From Nostoc linckia z4 (lineage in GTDB: Bacteria > Cyanobacteriota > Cyanobacteriia > Cyanobacteriales > Nostocaceae), in NCBI RefSeq assembly GCF_002608075.1, contig NZ_LAHA01000029.1, positions 18,533 to 82,532 of the forward strand: a DNA stretch of 64,000 bases, read 5' to 3'. The notes below the pieces were generated by a model that was given only the letters and a program-made list of their open reading frames with translations, was not told the DNA's origin and searched no databases. Positions 25,371-35,193 of the stretch are shown in pieces. Made by a program: the position numbers and the translations under genes. Within the stretch, counting starts at the first letter, position 1. Each line of letters starts with the position of its first letter.

Positions 25371-27422
25371 TCAAGTTTGAATTACAAAGTCTGATGCAGT
25401 TAGTGATGGGTTGCCGGTGAAATTGGCAAACAGCGATCCGGTTCCCAAGCCAGCCGCAACTCCATTTTGATTGTAGAAGAGAGATCCGCTACTTTGGTTG
25501 TAAACAATTTTGGCTGCACTGATGGCCGCTGCGGCGTCGCTAGTAACGATCGCAAATTCATTATTCAGGCTAAATCCATTACCAGCTGAGCTTTGTAAGG
25601 CTGTGAATGTGGTTTTATCTAGGATGATTTTATCGCTTCCTTTGACGAAATCTGTAATGCGATCGCTGCCGATCGCTGTACTGCTAAAAGCAGCATTGGT
25701 GTTGTAAAGGAAGAAATCGCTGCCACTACCACCAGTTAGGATGTCATCACCAGCCCCCCCAATCAAGATATCATTACCACTTCCCCCAATTAGGGTATCC
25801 TTGCCGCCTCCTCCGTTGAGAGTATTATTTCTGGTGTTGCCCGTCAGAATGTTGTCGAGAGAGTTGCCAGTCCCATCAGTTCCTCCTTCTAGCAAAATCA
25901 GGTTTTCTAAATTAGCACCCAAGGTGTATCCCTGGGCGGAAGTATAGGGGGCTTGAACGGTATCGATTCCTTCGCCTGCATTCTCGATAATTATGTCATC
26001 ATTTAAACCACCCACGATGTAAGTGTCGTTGCCAGCGCCGCCCCTCATTACATCATTCCCTATACTGGCAATCAGGGTGTCATTACCAGCGCCGCCATCC
26101 AGGGTATCATTACCTGTGTCGCCATCAAGGGTGTCATTGCCCGCGCCGGCATTCAAAATATTGTCACCCCGGTTGCCAGTCAGCTTATTGTTTAGGCTAT
26201 TGCCAGTCCCATTAATTGCTGCAAACCCTCTCAGAGTCAAGTTTTCTAGGTTTGCTCCCAGGATGTAAGTAATGGAGGCTTTAACCGTGTCAATTTCGGT
26301 ACTGAGTGTAGAGGTTTCGGTGACAATATCTCCGGTACTATCAACAATGTAAGTATCGTTACCAGTGCCGCCAGTCATGCGATCGTTGCCAGCACCCCCA
26401 TCAATGGCGTCGTTTCCGGTACCACCGTTGATAGTATCGTTTCCACCAACAGTATTGATAATGTCGTTTCCAGCGCCACCATTGATGGAGTCGTTTCCAG
26501 CAACAGTATTGATGGTGTCATCTTTGCTAGTACCTATGACCGTAAACTGTTCAATATTATGGAAACCAATGAAATCCAAGCGGGTGCTGTCTGTATTGCT
26601 GACTTCTCGTATGGCATAGCCATAAGTGCTACTACCAACAAAACGCATACCAGTGCCCGTATCGCCAACGGAATAGTCCACAATCAGACGGTCAATACCA
26701 TCACCACCATAGACGGTATCACCATCGTTAATACTTCCACCACCCAGTCCGGCGTTAATGGTGTCGTTGCCAGCACCAGTTTGAATTAAGTCATTAGTCC
26801 GCAGAACAGCACCGTTAACAATTCCAGTGTGAGTAACAATGTCGTTGCCACTGCCTGTAGCGATCGAAAATCCCTCAAAATTGATGGCAGTGACAATACC
26901 AGAAACATTAATATTTCCGAGATTAGAAAGATTTAGGTTAGATGTTTGTGTGGAGAGGTCAAGGGTAAGGTAGTCTAAGCCTGAACCACCATCCAAAGTG
27001 CCAGCAACAGCAGTTACATTATCATTGCCAGCACCAGCTTTAATGACGTTGTTTCCAAAATAAGTTGTGATGGTGTCATTTTTGCTAGTACCTGTGACAG
27101 TGAACTTCTCGATATTTGTGAATTGGAGATCATCTAATGATAGGGTGTTTGGAACACCGCTGGATCGATAAGCAGAGCCTGTGCCTGAACTGGCGTAGTT
27201 GCTATAAAAATCCATACCGCCGCCTGTATCAGCAACGGAGTAATCTAAAATCAGGTGGTCAAAGCCTTCACCACCATCAACATACTCATACTTACCTAGT
27301 CCAGGGTTAATGGTGTCGTTACCAGCACCAGTTAAAATGGTGTCGTTGCTGCGAAATACTGAACCGTTGACAAAAACTGGTCTGATAACAGTGTCGTTGC
27401 CGCTACCTGTAATAATTTCCAT
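25371..27422 (-). CDS. RTX-type calcium-binding repeat protein, probably secreted by type I system
   Basis: A 683-residue acidic protein made largely of hemolysin-type nonapeptide repeats (GGxGxDxxx). Long tracts include AGAGNDTINPGLG near the start, GGAGNDTLDGDTGNDTLDGG in the middle and GGSGNDILIGGAGDDILTGG near the end, which form calcium-binding beta-rolls. Between them are repeated domains with FTVTGTSKNDTI and YILGANLENLTL. The C-terminus (SDRITDFVKGSDKIIL, then NPSLTASDFVIQT) resembles the end domain of cyanobacterial proteins exported by ABC/HlyD systems. There is no N-terminal signal peptide, as expected for type I export. No exporter genes are adjacent. Cell-surface structure or adhesion is the usual inference; no enzymatic domain is seen. 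Confidence 0.9.
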   Translation of the reverse strand: MEIITGSGNDTVIRPVFVNGSVFRSNDTILTGAGNDTINPGLGKYEYVDGGEGFDHLILDYSVADTGGGMDFYSNYASSGTGSAYRSSGVPNTLSLDDLQFTNIEKFTVTGTSKNDTITTYFGNNVIKAGAGNDNVTAVAGTLDGGSGLDYLTLDLSTQTSNLNLSNLGNINVSGIVTAINFEGFSIATGSGNDIVTHTGIVNGAVLRTNDLIQTGAGNDTINAGLGGGSINDGDTVYGGDGIDRLIVDYSVGDTGTGMRFVGSSTYGYAIREVSNTDSTRLDFIGFHNIEQFTVIGTSKDDTINTVAGNDSINGGAGNDIINTVGGNDTINGGTGNDAIDGGAGNDRMTGGTGNDTYIVDSTGDIVTETSTLSTEIDTVKASITYILGANLENLTLRGFAAINGTGNSLNNKLTGNRGDNILNAGAGNDTLDGDTGNDTLDGGAGNDTLIASIGNDVMRGGAGNDTYIVGGLNDDIIIENAGEGIDTVQAPYTSAQGYTLGANLENLILLEGGTDGTGNSLDNILTGNTRNNTLNGGGGKDTLIGGSGNDILIGGAGDDILTGGSGSDFFLYNTNAAFSSTAIGSDRITDFVKGSDKIILDKTTFTALQSSAGNGFSLNNEFAIVTSDAAAAISAAKIVYNQSSGSLFYNQNGVAAGLGTGSLFANFTGNPSLTASDFVIQT

Positions 27423-27714
27423 GTGTCTTGAATGTGGGTAAACTTGATAACTCTAGTAGGTATTTCGCAGTCAAATCTCATAAATTACGCAAACTACCGA
27501 ATTTTTTGTTGAAGAAAGCGATCGCGCCAATAATTCCACACTAAACTTTTTGAAAAATTTGCGTAAATTCACGAATTTTCAGGAGAAATATTGATAAATT
27601 AACAAACTAGAGTAGTTAATTACCGTGAAAAAAGCAAAACCATTCTTCAGTGCGACCTTACCCAGCCTCATACTGAATACTGCATCACAATCTTCATTCA
27701 TTCCATTTCGAGCT

Positions 27715-28302
27715 ATGAATCAAAAATTTTCCCAAATCGCACTTGTGGTAATTGTCCTAGCAAATATAAATCCTGTCATGGCTGCATCTAAAGAAGCGAA
27801 TGCAGATTTATCAACTCAAAAATTAGACTATCATCAAAACCCAAATAACATCTTAGTTGCTGGTTTTTTTGATGATATCCGAACGATAAAAGATACTATT
27901 GAGGGAATAGATCAAACACGGCATAATATCGAGCAGCGTGAACTGCAACGAAAACAGCAGGAGCAAGCAATAAAAGAACGTCAAGCACGTGAAGAAGAAA
28001 GGAAAAGACGACAAGCAGAACTCGATGCAGCTCGCAAAGCAGCTACAGAAAAGCAAATTCAGGAAGCTGAAAGAAGAAGACAGTATTTTGAGAGTCTATC
28101 TCCAGAACAAAAACAAGCTTATCTCCAAGAACAGCAGGCACTTAGACAAAAGCAAGCAGAAGCAAGTTTGTTTATGGCAGACTTCTTCCTCAGAGCCTTA
28201 ATGAGTGGCGATGGTGGCTCTAAACAAAACGAAGAGCCTAATTTCTGGTGTCTCAACTCTTCATACTACGATCCTAATTGTAATGTGCGGCCTGGATACT
28301 AG
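27715..28302 (+). CDS. Exported coiled-coil protein of unknown function
   Basis: 195 residues from the ATG at 27715. The N-terminus (NQKFSQIALVVIVLANINPVMAA) is a good signal peptide, which is why this start is preferred over the upstream in-frame GTG at 27625 (225 residues). The middle (about residues 55-150) is a highly charged, Glu/Arg/Gln/Lys-rich coiled coil (QREEERKRRQAELDAARK-like). The short C-terminal region has two cysteines (FWCLNSSYYDPNCNV) that could form a disulphide in the periplasm. I recognise no named family. It faces away from the RTX gene. Confidence 0.65.
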   Translation: MNQKFSQIALVVIVLANINPVMAASKEANADLSTQKLDYHQNPNNILVAGFFDDIRTIKDTIEGIDQTRHNIEQRELQRKQQEQAIKERQAREEERKRRQAELDAARKAATEKQIQEAERRRQYFESLSPEQKQAYLQEQQALRQKQAEASLFMADFFLRALMSGDGGSKQNEEPNFWCLNSSYYDPNCNVRPGY

Positions 28303-28330
28303 TACTGGTAGCTCGAAATCCTAGATACGT

Positions 28331-28577
28331 AGTATTGTGTCAAGGCTAAAATGTTGTAATAGATTTTATTGTGGGATGGGTGTCCTCACCCGTCCGGGCG
28401 GGCAGGATGCCCACCCCACAAGAGTTTACTAATGCACTATTTTAGCTGTGTCAGTCCAATAGTATTGTGTCAAGCTTTAAATGTTGTAATAAATTTTCTT
28501 GTGGTGTGGACATCTTGTCCGCACCGGACGGGCGAGAAGCCCATCCCACAAGAGTTTGTTAATGCACTATTTTAGCT
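28331..28577. repeat. Tandem duplication of a 117-bp hairpin repeat
   Basis: Unit 1 is 28331-28447 and unit 2 is 28461-28577. Both begin AGTATTGTGTCAAG and end AATGCACTATTTTAGCT. Each holds an imperfect palindrome centred on the GC-rich words CCCGTCCGGGCGGG or CCGCACCGGACGGGC, with TTGTGG and CCCACAA outer arms. The units differ most in the palindrome, with compensating changes in both arms, so the folded structure may be under selection. No coding frame is likely. Confidence 0.75.
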
Positions 28578-28591
28578 TTGATACGCTACTA

Positions 28592-29254
28592 CTAATAGTT
28601 TCTGTAAACACCTCTGAACATCGAAACTCCCCAATTGACTACAAAATCACCCGTACATCCATAACCAAATTGATTCCTCATTGCGTTAGTGAATTCATTA
28701 ATTAAAAGGTCTTGAGTTACACCCGCCAAATCATTGCCTTGAAGTATTGAAGAAAGCCCTGTAACTACTCTAGAAGATGTTTCATTGGGAATATTTTCTT
28801 GTTCGAGACTACATATTAAAGAAGTTTCAGCCAATGCAATAGCAAACCTATTAGCAGGACTGACATAATTTGCATACAAATGATATTCAGATGGTTGTGA
28901 ACCATCATTAACTATCGTGATATACGCATATTTATCTTCCGAAAACATTGGCGTGACAACTAACTCTGTTTCCGTCCCCTGGTTCTTTCCTTTAGCCAAT
29001 AGCTTCCAGTCTCCAGAATAGTCATGTACGTAAATATCGAAATTTGAACTGCGACTGTGATTTTTGAGTGTAAAAATTCCAAAAGTATAAGCAGGAACTT
29101 TATATCTATAGTAAGCAAGACCTTGAGACTTTAGTGTTTCATAGTAATATTTATTATCTTGATGCTCAAAATTAGTAAACTCCTGTGCATTGGCAATACC
29201 TGGAGAAGTAATCGATAAACTTAATGCTGAGATTCCTGCGAGTAATTTTTTCAT
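28592..29254 (-). CDS. Exported protein of unknown function
   Basis: 220 residues from the ATG at 29254, which has a good GAGGAAAT ribosome binding site 10 nt upstream. The longer frame to 29326 lacks this. A signal peptide (KKLLAGISALSLSITSPGIANAQ) ends at about residue 24. The mature part contains a beta-rich segment, FGIFTLKNHSRSSNFDIYVHD and AYITIVNDGSQPSEYHLYANYV, that looks like a pre-peptidase C-terminal (PPC)-like or other extracellular beta-sandwich. Cys residues occur in ICSLEQ and GYGCTGD. Function unknown. The gene lies next to other small exported proteins upstream of the caspase cluster, with no evidence that they act together. Confidence 0.7.
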   Translation of the reverse strand: MKKLLAGISALSLSITSPGIANAQEFTNFEHQDNKYYYETLKSQGLAYYRYKVPAYTFGIFTLKNHSRSSNFDIYVHDYSGDWKLLAKGKNQGTETELVVTPMFSEDKYAYITIVNDGSQPSEYHLYANYVSPANRFAIALAETSLICSLEQENIPNETSSRVVTGLSSILQGNDLAGVTQDLLINEFTNAMRNQFGYGCTGDFVVNWGVSMFRGVYRNY

Positions 29255-29457
29255 TTTGCTATTTCCTCTTGCAACTCTGATATCATCAATTTGTGAAAGC
29301 CCGGAAAGTAAAATCAAGGTTTTCATAAGATTTGCTGTGCAGTCATTTAAAGAGTTTGCTGCAATTAAATTTGCAGCAATTTTCTATGAAGATGCGCCTA
29401 ATTATTATGGGAAAAACCTGTGCCTCACCTTTGCATTGAAAAAAACGGTATTACTTC

Positions 29458-29745
29458 TTATTGTGTAGGCTGATTTTTTCCGGCAATAGCAAGACCAACG
29501 CCCAAAGAACCAGATATTCCAGCAATCACAAGAAAGGTAAATACTAAATTTTGCTTACGTTCTAATTCTTGTTTATTGAACTCTTCCCAGCCCGACAATT
29601 TACTAATTGTTGTATTAAACTGACCTCGATTTCCTAATTCATTTTCAAATTTAATTTTTTCCCAAAAACTCCAACCTCCCAAAAGTAGAAACATGATTCC
29701 AACAGAAAAGAATACCCCTCCAGCAACAGTTATCATTTGCTTCAT
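29458..29745 (-). CDS. Small two-helix membrane protein
   Basis: A 95-residue protein with two hydrophobic segments (about residues 8-27, GGVFFSVGIMFLLLGGWSFW, and 66-87, LVFTFLVIAGISGSLGVGLAI) separated by a charged, soluble loop. The start at 29745 is supported by an AAGGAGC ribosome binding site 6-7 nt upstream. No family is recognised. It may be co-transcribed with the exported protein gene about 200 bp downstream on the same strand. Confidence 0.65.
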   Translation of the reverse strand: MKQMITVAGGVFFSVGIMFLLLGGWSFWEKIKFENELGNRGQFNTTISKLSGWEEFNKQELERKQNLVFTFLVIAGISGSLGVGLAIAGKNQPTQ

Positions 29746-29922
29746 GGTTTAGCTCCTTGAACTGCAAATACAGCAAAATATATTGGTTGGCTGATTTATT
29801 AATATTTCGCATCTAAATCTAAAAAATTACGCAAACCACCAAAATTGTTTTGTAGTTTTTCGCCAAAAAAATTATCTATGAAGCACAACTCTTCCGGATA
29901 TGTGTACACCAGCATTCCAAAA

Positions 29923-29955
29923 AGATCCCCGACTTCTTTGAAAAATCGGGGATCT
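29923..29955 (-). terminator. Rho-independent terminator of the caspase/CHAT cluster
   Basis: A perfect 10-bp stem (AGATCCCCGA / TCGGGGATCT) with a 13-nt loop lies 24 bp beyond the caspase gene stop. On the minus strand it is followed directly by TTTTT. This is the classic terminator form for the leftward cluster. Similar GGGGATC hairpins are also spread as repeats in cyanobacteria. Confidence 0.8.
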
Positions 29956-29978
29956 GAAGACTAGTACTAGATGTATGG

Positions 29979-32252
29979 TTATTTCACAGCTTGATAGGTA
30001 ATGGACATGGCTGCTAATTGACGAGCATCGCTCAAAAGAGCTTTTTCTCTAGAAGTAATTTCAGAAAGATTAGAATTATTTCTACTACGGTTTTCTGGAA
30101 GTGTGCTACTATCAATATCTTCTAATAAGAGGTCGATAATATTGGTGGAATTATCTCCTATGGAGACAGGTACATCTCCTCTTCCTTGTGTTTGAGCAAT
30201 AGTTTGTAAACTCTGCAAACTCTTTCTTAAAGGTGATTTACTAGCAACGACTAATATTTCTGTGAATCCCAGAGGTTCAATAACTCCTAATACCCAATTA
30301 TCCTGTGCCTTGGGTATTGCCAGAATTTCTCCGGCTTTAACTAAGGTGGCATCCTCGGCAGACGACCAAATATTAGGAAAGATAACATCAATCTTGCCTT
30401 CGGGGTTAATCACTAATACTGTAATGTAGAGGTCGCTATTTTCTTTATTTTTAACTTCAAATTGAATTTGTGTTTTTAAAGGAATTTGAGGAATGCCATT
30501 TTGATAATTAATATTAGTATTTGTGGGGGGTATGAATGAATTTTGATCGACTTTACTGACTGAACGAGAAGTATAGGTTTGAGCAACAACGGTTATATCT
30601 AATTCTTTTGGACGTAAAATATTTAAGGAAGCCAATACATTGAGACGTGATGAGTTGGCATTTAAAGTTAATTTGATGATTCTCGCTGCCAAAAGAGAAC
30701 GAAATTTAGGTTTGAGTCGAGTTAAGGCATTATCTATGGTTTCTTTCGCATCACTAAAAGAACCAGGAATTAAATCGATTCCTTCTGTATATAAACCAAA
30801 ACTATGGAGAGGAGGAATATAGGTAGCTTGTTTGTTTCTTAATTCTGTTTGTTGTACTTCTGTTAGCCGACCAAAAATATAATGAACTTCCCCTGTTTGT
30901 AAAGCAACTGGCTGGACTCGCTCAATTTTAGCAATTTCATTTCTTGCTATAGCGATATCTTTACCTAAAGAATCGTCTAATCCAATTCGCAATTTATAAT
31001 CAGAGGGAATCACTCTAACTCCTTCTTGTAATAACGCTCCCGGTTTTAACAATTCTGGTTTTTGCAGTTCTAAAATTTTGCCTTCACCCGTCAAACCCTT
31101 GCGAGATTGTAATTGTATTCTGCCTCGTTTAACTCCTTGGTTGTCTACTAGCTCAAAGATGGGATTTTGGTTGAAAGCTGCAAGTGCTTGAGGTGCTATT
31201 CCTCCTAACCAAAGATTAACATTATTCCCCTGAACTTGAGTAATTACTGCTTCCGCAGTGGGAATTGGTCTAGAAATAAAATACGTGGGTTTTGTTTCGT
31301 TAGTACTATTATTTTTGGCTTCAATTTCTGGTATCTGATTAGAGGTAAAAGTACTGTTGATGCTGCGAGAAATATTAGTAATGACATTCTCAACTGGAGT
31401 GTTACTATTTTCTTGCCACAGGTATTGAGTCATCAAATAAGTAAATGCTCCTGTAACAAAATTATCTAAATATGCTTCGGAAGCAACTTGGTTTTTTCTG
31501 GCTGAAGCAATTACTACTCCTTTAGCAATACCCTGTTTTCGGCGTTGTTCTAGTTCTTGGGGAGATATACCTAAATCAGACAGCAATTTTTGTTGATATT
31601 CTCGTTCGATGTCGCTAGAAATGTATCCTTTTCCGCCTTCAATTGACCTAATAGTTAGATTCCCCCGTTTCCCTCCTCCTGAATAACAACTATCTAAAAC
31701 AACGGTGATATTTTCAGTGTTTATTTTTGACATTAATAAGAAAAGAGTCTTACCTGTAATATCAGAAACTTGTTTTTGATTATCTACTAGAGAAGTAGTG
31801 CGATCGCTAGGTACAAAAGTACTATTAAGTTTGTCTTCTAAACCACTCTCTTGGTCAAATACTTGAGAACCGTGTCCTGAAAAGTGATAAACTACAATGT
31901 CACCTGGTTTTGCCTGTTGAATTAGATGTTCTTCAAAGGCTTGTAAAATTCCTTGGCGAGTCGGCTTAATTTCACTTTCATCGCTAACTACTAATATATC
32001 TTGAGGATTAAAGCCAAAACGATGCATTAATAGTTCTCTTTGCAAATAAGTATCAGTAATTGCACCTTTGAGATTATCAACATTTTGATAATTGTTGATT
32101 CCTACTAATAACGCTAATTTGCGAGGACTAGAAGAAGCAACAGCTTGAGCATAGCGTAAACTTTGATTTTTGATATCTAACTGACTTAATCCCAAAGTTG
32201 TTAAAGCAGAAGTAGCGAATTGCAGAAATTGGCGGCGTTTAAAACGAGACAT
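29979..32252 (-). CDS. Caspase-family (C14, orthocaspase-like) protease with DUF4384
   Basis: 757 residues. The twin-arginine start FKRRQFLQFATSALTTLG predicts Tat export. The p20-like caspase domain (about residues 45-270) carries the catalytic dyad His127 (YHFSGHGSQ) and Cys189 (VVLDSCYSGGG). The S1 region TFVPSD fits the Arg/Lys specificity expected of orthocaspases, although specificity cannot be read from sequence alone. After a middle region (TPR-free, beta-rich), a DUF4384 domain occupies about residues 585-680 (YITVLVINPEGKIDVIFPN). This layout is frequent in filamentous cyanobacteria, in which caspase homologues are numerous. It is last in a leftward set with two CHAT proteins, 108 bp after the TPR-CHAT gene. 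Its substrate is unknown. Confidence 0.9.
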   Translation of the reverse strand: MSRFKRRQFLQFATSALTTLGLSQLDIKNQSLRYAQAVASSSPRKLALLVGINNYQNVDNLKGAITDTYLQRELLMHRFGFNPQDILVVSDESEIKPTRQGILQAFEEHLIQQAKPGDIVVYHFSGHGSQVFDQESGLEDKLNSTFVPSDRTTSLVDNQKQVSDITGKTLFLLMSKINTENITVVLDSCYSGGGKRGNLTIRSIEGGKGYISSDIEREYQQKLLSDLGISPQELEQRRKQGIAKGVVIASARKNQVASEAYLDNFVTGAFTYLMTQYLWQENSNTPVENVITNISRSINSTFTSNQIPEIEAKNNSTNETKPTYFISRPIPTAEAVITQVQGNNVNLWLGGIAPQALAAFNQNPIFELVDNQGVKRGRIQLQSRKGLTGEGKILELQKPELLKPGALLQEGVRVIPSDYKLRIGLDDSLGKDIAIARNEIAKIERVQPVALQTGEVHYIFGRLTEVQQTELRNKQATYIPPLHSFGLYTEGIDLIPGSFSDAKETIDNALTRLKPKFRSLLAARIIKLTLNANSSRLNVLASLNILRPKELDITVVAQTYTSRSVSKVDQNSFIPPTNTNINYQNGIPQIPLKTQIQFEVKNKENSDLYITVLVINPEGKIDVIFPNIWSSAEDATLVKAGEILAIPKAQDNWVLGVIEPLGFTEILVVASKSPLRKSLQSLQTIAQTQGRGDVPVSIGDNSTNIIDLLLEDIDSSTLPENRSRNNSNLSEITSREKALLSDARQLAAMSITYQAVK

Positions 32253-32360
32253 AGTTAACTAATAATTAATTCGTAGTTTAAAAAATAATTTATTAAGTTT
32301 GTAGTAAGCACTTCAGTGCTTACTACAAACTCATCAAAATTGATGCGATGAATTACCAGT

Positions 32361-35180
32361 CTATTTTGATTGTCCAATTAAAGTAAAACCAGCCCAATCA
32401 ACAGGGTTGGGATGAGTTTTCATTGTCTCCAACATCGCCTGACGCAACGCTTGAGCTTTATCTAATTTACGCTCTTGGAAATTACGGTAAAATTCCCCCA
32501 TTAATTCGGCTGTTGGAGCATCAGGAACAGACCATAAAGAAACCACAATACTAGGAACTCCAGCAACGATTAAGGCTCTAGATAAACCGACAACTCCATC
32601 TCCGGTAATATCGCCTCCGCCTGTATCGCAAGCACTGAGAACTGCTAATTCGGCTTGTAAATTCAACTCTTGAATTTCACTAGAAGTTAATAAGCCATTA
32701 TCTTGATTAGAAGGTGCTAGAGCAACTGCTCCTGGGATACCAAAACTCGCAAAATCTTCTAATAGTCCATGAGTTGCTAAATGAATATAGCGTGCATTGG
32801 GTAATTGTTTTAACACCTCGGCTTTAGTTGCTTGATTTCCTGTCAAAAACTCAGCATTCAGCAGTTGAGCAACTGCTTTTCCTTCTCGTTCTGCACCAGG
32901 TAAATTATTTAGTTGTGTAGGAGATTGGTTATTAGGTAGCTTAATTGTAGGCATTGTGGGATTGCCTACTACTACTGCAAGTTTGCTCTTTCCAGTTTGT
33001 TTTTGTCGTTTTTGTCGGGTTACATCTAGGGCTTGAATTGAAGGTGCGGTGATGATGGTATGTTGTTCGATGAGATATTTATCTTTCGAGTCGATTAAAG
33101 CTGCAAAAGGAACAAGAAATAGTTCTTTGTGAGGAACAAAAACTACTTTGGCTTCTGGGTTGCTTGGTAGTAAATCAGCAATGGGTTCTATGAGTAATTC
33201 ATGGAGTTGTTTAAGTTTTTCTTTGGCTTGAACTTCAGAAGCATTGCGAGTAGAACCATCCGGTAATTCTGCATCTGGTTTGAGGAATACTCCAATGCTG
33301 CGATCTAAACCCATAGTTTGACGGGTATTAGTTACTAAGTTTTTGAGAGGAATCTTTTGTTTTTTCAAATCGATTTCGCGGGATTTGATTTCTCCTGTGG
33401 GTTTGATTACCCAAATCACTAATTTTTGTTCTTCTCCAGGAAATGCATTCCAATGGGCATTATGATGATCGTAAGGAAGAATGGCTGGATGGAAAAATGT
33501 AGTTTCAGAAATAATTGAGTATTGTACAATTATTGCCTGATGAAAATGTGCAATTTGTTTTAGTTGTTCTATAATTGGAGGTTGAATATTTGATGGAGCT
33601 TTACTAGCAAGAGTTACTAGTTCATCTAGGTTTGCTGGATTTTGTGCTGCACTTTTTAACCAGCTTTCTTTTAATTCCCGGATTTTTTCTTCTGATTCTT
33701 TATTACAATCAAATTTTGCTAAATCTGACAACAAGAATGCTTTCCCCTCGCTATTATATATACGGTCAACTCCTACTCTCCGATATGAATCTAGAGAATA
33801 TTGAATATCTTGAGAAATTTGCTTACAAATAATTTCAGGAGTGTAGACAATATCTACTAAAGCATCCACTTTTTCTTTTAAAGTCAGATTGCTAGGTGCA
33901 GTTGCAGCTTCTACAGATAATCGCGCACGTCCCCATTCGGAAGCAGCTAAAGCTTCTTCTGGTTTGTTTTGAGCTAAGAGAACTCGTTCTAAGAAAGAAG
34001 TAGCACGAACTTGATTGTTAAATAGTTTAAAAATGTGTCGAGTATATCCTTGGAATCTAGATTTTTTCCTAAAATATTCAAATAATTGAGTAGCTTTTCG
34101 TAATTCTTGCTCTGCCTGTTCTAGCTGTCCCAATTTTTCTAAAGCAATTCCAGCTAAAACATGGGCGTGTCCATTACCTAAGTCACCTTCATGCTCAATC
34201 CTGGGTATGTCGCTATTGCCATTGCCATGTATCTCATAATAATTTTGAAAAATTTTACCTCTTTCTATAGCTTTTTGAGCATAAGTTAGAGCTTCATTGT
34301 AATTTCCTAAACTATAGTATACTCGACTGAAGTAAAGCGAAGGATCTCTAAAATCTATGAAATTGAAAAGATAGCGAAGTGAGATGTCGTTCCAATTGTC
34401 TGGTGTGGGTGTTATTGCATCAACTTCTTTAATATACGGTAATGCTTGATTAGGCTGTTGTTTCTGTAAATAAGTTTCAGCTATTAGTAATAAAATAGGA
34501 ATGCGATTTCTTAATATTTCTTGGTCATAATCAGAATCGCCTGGTTTTCTAGCTCTATATCTAGCTGCTGATAATCGCTCAGCTGGCTGTAAATTAGCTA
34601 GAGCATTAACGTAATCTTCTTCGTAGAGGTAAAATGCTCCTAGTGTTGCGAAAGCTGTAACTTTGTCTTGTTCTCTCCCATTCGTTTTAGCTTGAGATAA
34701 TGCTTGCTGAAAATATTCTTTTGCTCTAACAGAATCTTGTTGGTTTTGCCGAGTTAAGCCTTGAGAAATTAATTTTCTGACTTGGGGACTTAATTGAAAT
34801 TCATATTTAGGTTTTTGTTCTCCTTCTTCAAGATTTTCTTCAGCTTTCTCAGCAGTTAACTGCTCATATTTATCATATACTCCTCGTAAACCGTAAATAC
34901 GAATAAGTCTATCTCTAACCTCATTGGCAATTTTTTTATCTCCAATTTGCTGATAAATTCTCATTGCCTGTTCGAGAGTATTTGTACCTATTACATATTG
35001 TCCTGCTGCTAATTGCTGTTCTCCTTGCTGCCTTAATCTATCGGCTTCTGCTTTAGTATTATTTTGAGCGATCGCCACAGGTAATTGAAAAGATAACAAA
35101 CTCAAGCTAGAGGTAAAAATCACACTAAATGATGCCAAAAATGTCAAGAACAATTTAGCATTTTTATATTGTTTTTTCAT
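32361..35180 (-). CDS. TPR-CHAT protease
   Basis: 939 residues. A signal peptide or membrane anchor (about residues 10-38, LFLTFLASFSVIFTSSLSLLSFQL) is followed by a long alpha-helical TPR array (about residues 40-420; AEADRLRQQGEQQLAAGQY, EEALAASEWGRARLSVE). The C-terminal CHAT domain (about 640-930) shows ARYIHLATHGLLED and AVLSACDTGGGD with the catalytic His and Cys, and the end motif RQAMLETMKTHPNPVDWAGFTLIG. CHAT is a caspase-superfamily (clan CD) peptidase domain; TPR-CHAT proteins elsewhere are activated by partner proteins, as in gRAMP/Craspase. Only 13 bp separate it from the upstream DUF928 gene, so both are in one transcript. Confidence 0.92.
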   Translation of the reverse strand: MKKQYKNAKLFLTFLASFSVIFTSSLSLLSFQLPVAIAQNNTKAEADRLRQQGEQQLAAGQYVIGTNTLEQAMRIYQQIGDKKIANEVRDRLIRIYGLRGVYDKYEQLTAEKAEENLEEGEQKPKYEFQLSPQVRKLISQGLTRQNQQDSVRAKEYFQQALSQAKTNGREQDKVTAFATLGAFYLYEEDYVNALANLQPAERLSAARYRARKPGDSDYDQEILRNRIPILLLIAETYLQKQQPNQALPYIKEVDAITPTPDNWNDISLRYLFNFIDFRDPSLYFSRVYYSLGNYNEALTYAQKAIERGKIFQNYYEIHGNGNSDIPRIEHEGDLGNGHAHVLAGIALEKLGQLEQAEQELRKATQLFEYFRKKSRFQGYTRHIFKLFNNQVRATSFLERVLLAQNKPEEALAASEWGRARLSVEAATAPSNLTLKEKVDALVDIVYTPEIICKQISQDIQYSLDSYRRVGVDRIYNSEGKAFLLSDLAKFDCNKESEEKIRELKESWLKSAAQNPANLDELVTLASKAPSNIQPPIIEQLKQIAHFHQAIIVQYSIISETTFFHPAILPYDHHNAHWNAFPGEEQKLVIWVIKPTGEIKSREIDLKKQKIPLKNLVTNTRQTMGLDRSIGVFLKPDAELPDGSTRNASEVQAKEKLKQLHELLIEPIADLLPSNPEAKVVFVPHKELFLVPFAALIDSKDKYLIEQHTIITAPSIQALDVTRQKRQKQTGKSKLAVVVGNPTMPTIKLPNNQSPTQLNNLPGAEREGKAVAQLLNAEFLTGNQATKAEVLKQLPNARYIHLATHGLLEDFASFGIPGAVALAPSNQDNGLLTSSEIQELNLQAELAVLSACDTGGGDITGDGVVGLSRALIVAGVPSIVVSLWSVPDAPTAELMGEFYRNFQERKLDKAQALRQAMLETMKTHPNPVDWAGFTLIGQSK

Positions 35181-35193
35181 GTTTTTATGTCAA

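Noticed and set aside
25510..26789. Five rightward frames opposite the RTX-type gene
   Set aside because: Shadows of the regular GGxGxD repeats of the real gene, rich in Pro/Ser/Leu/Val.
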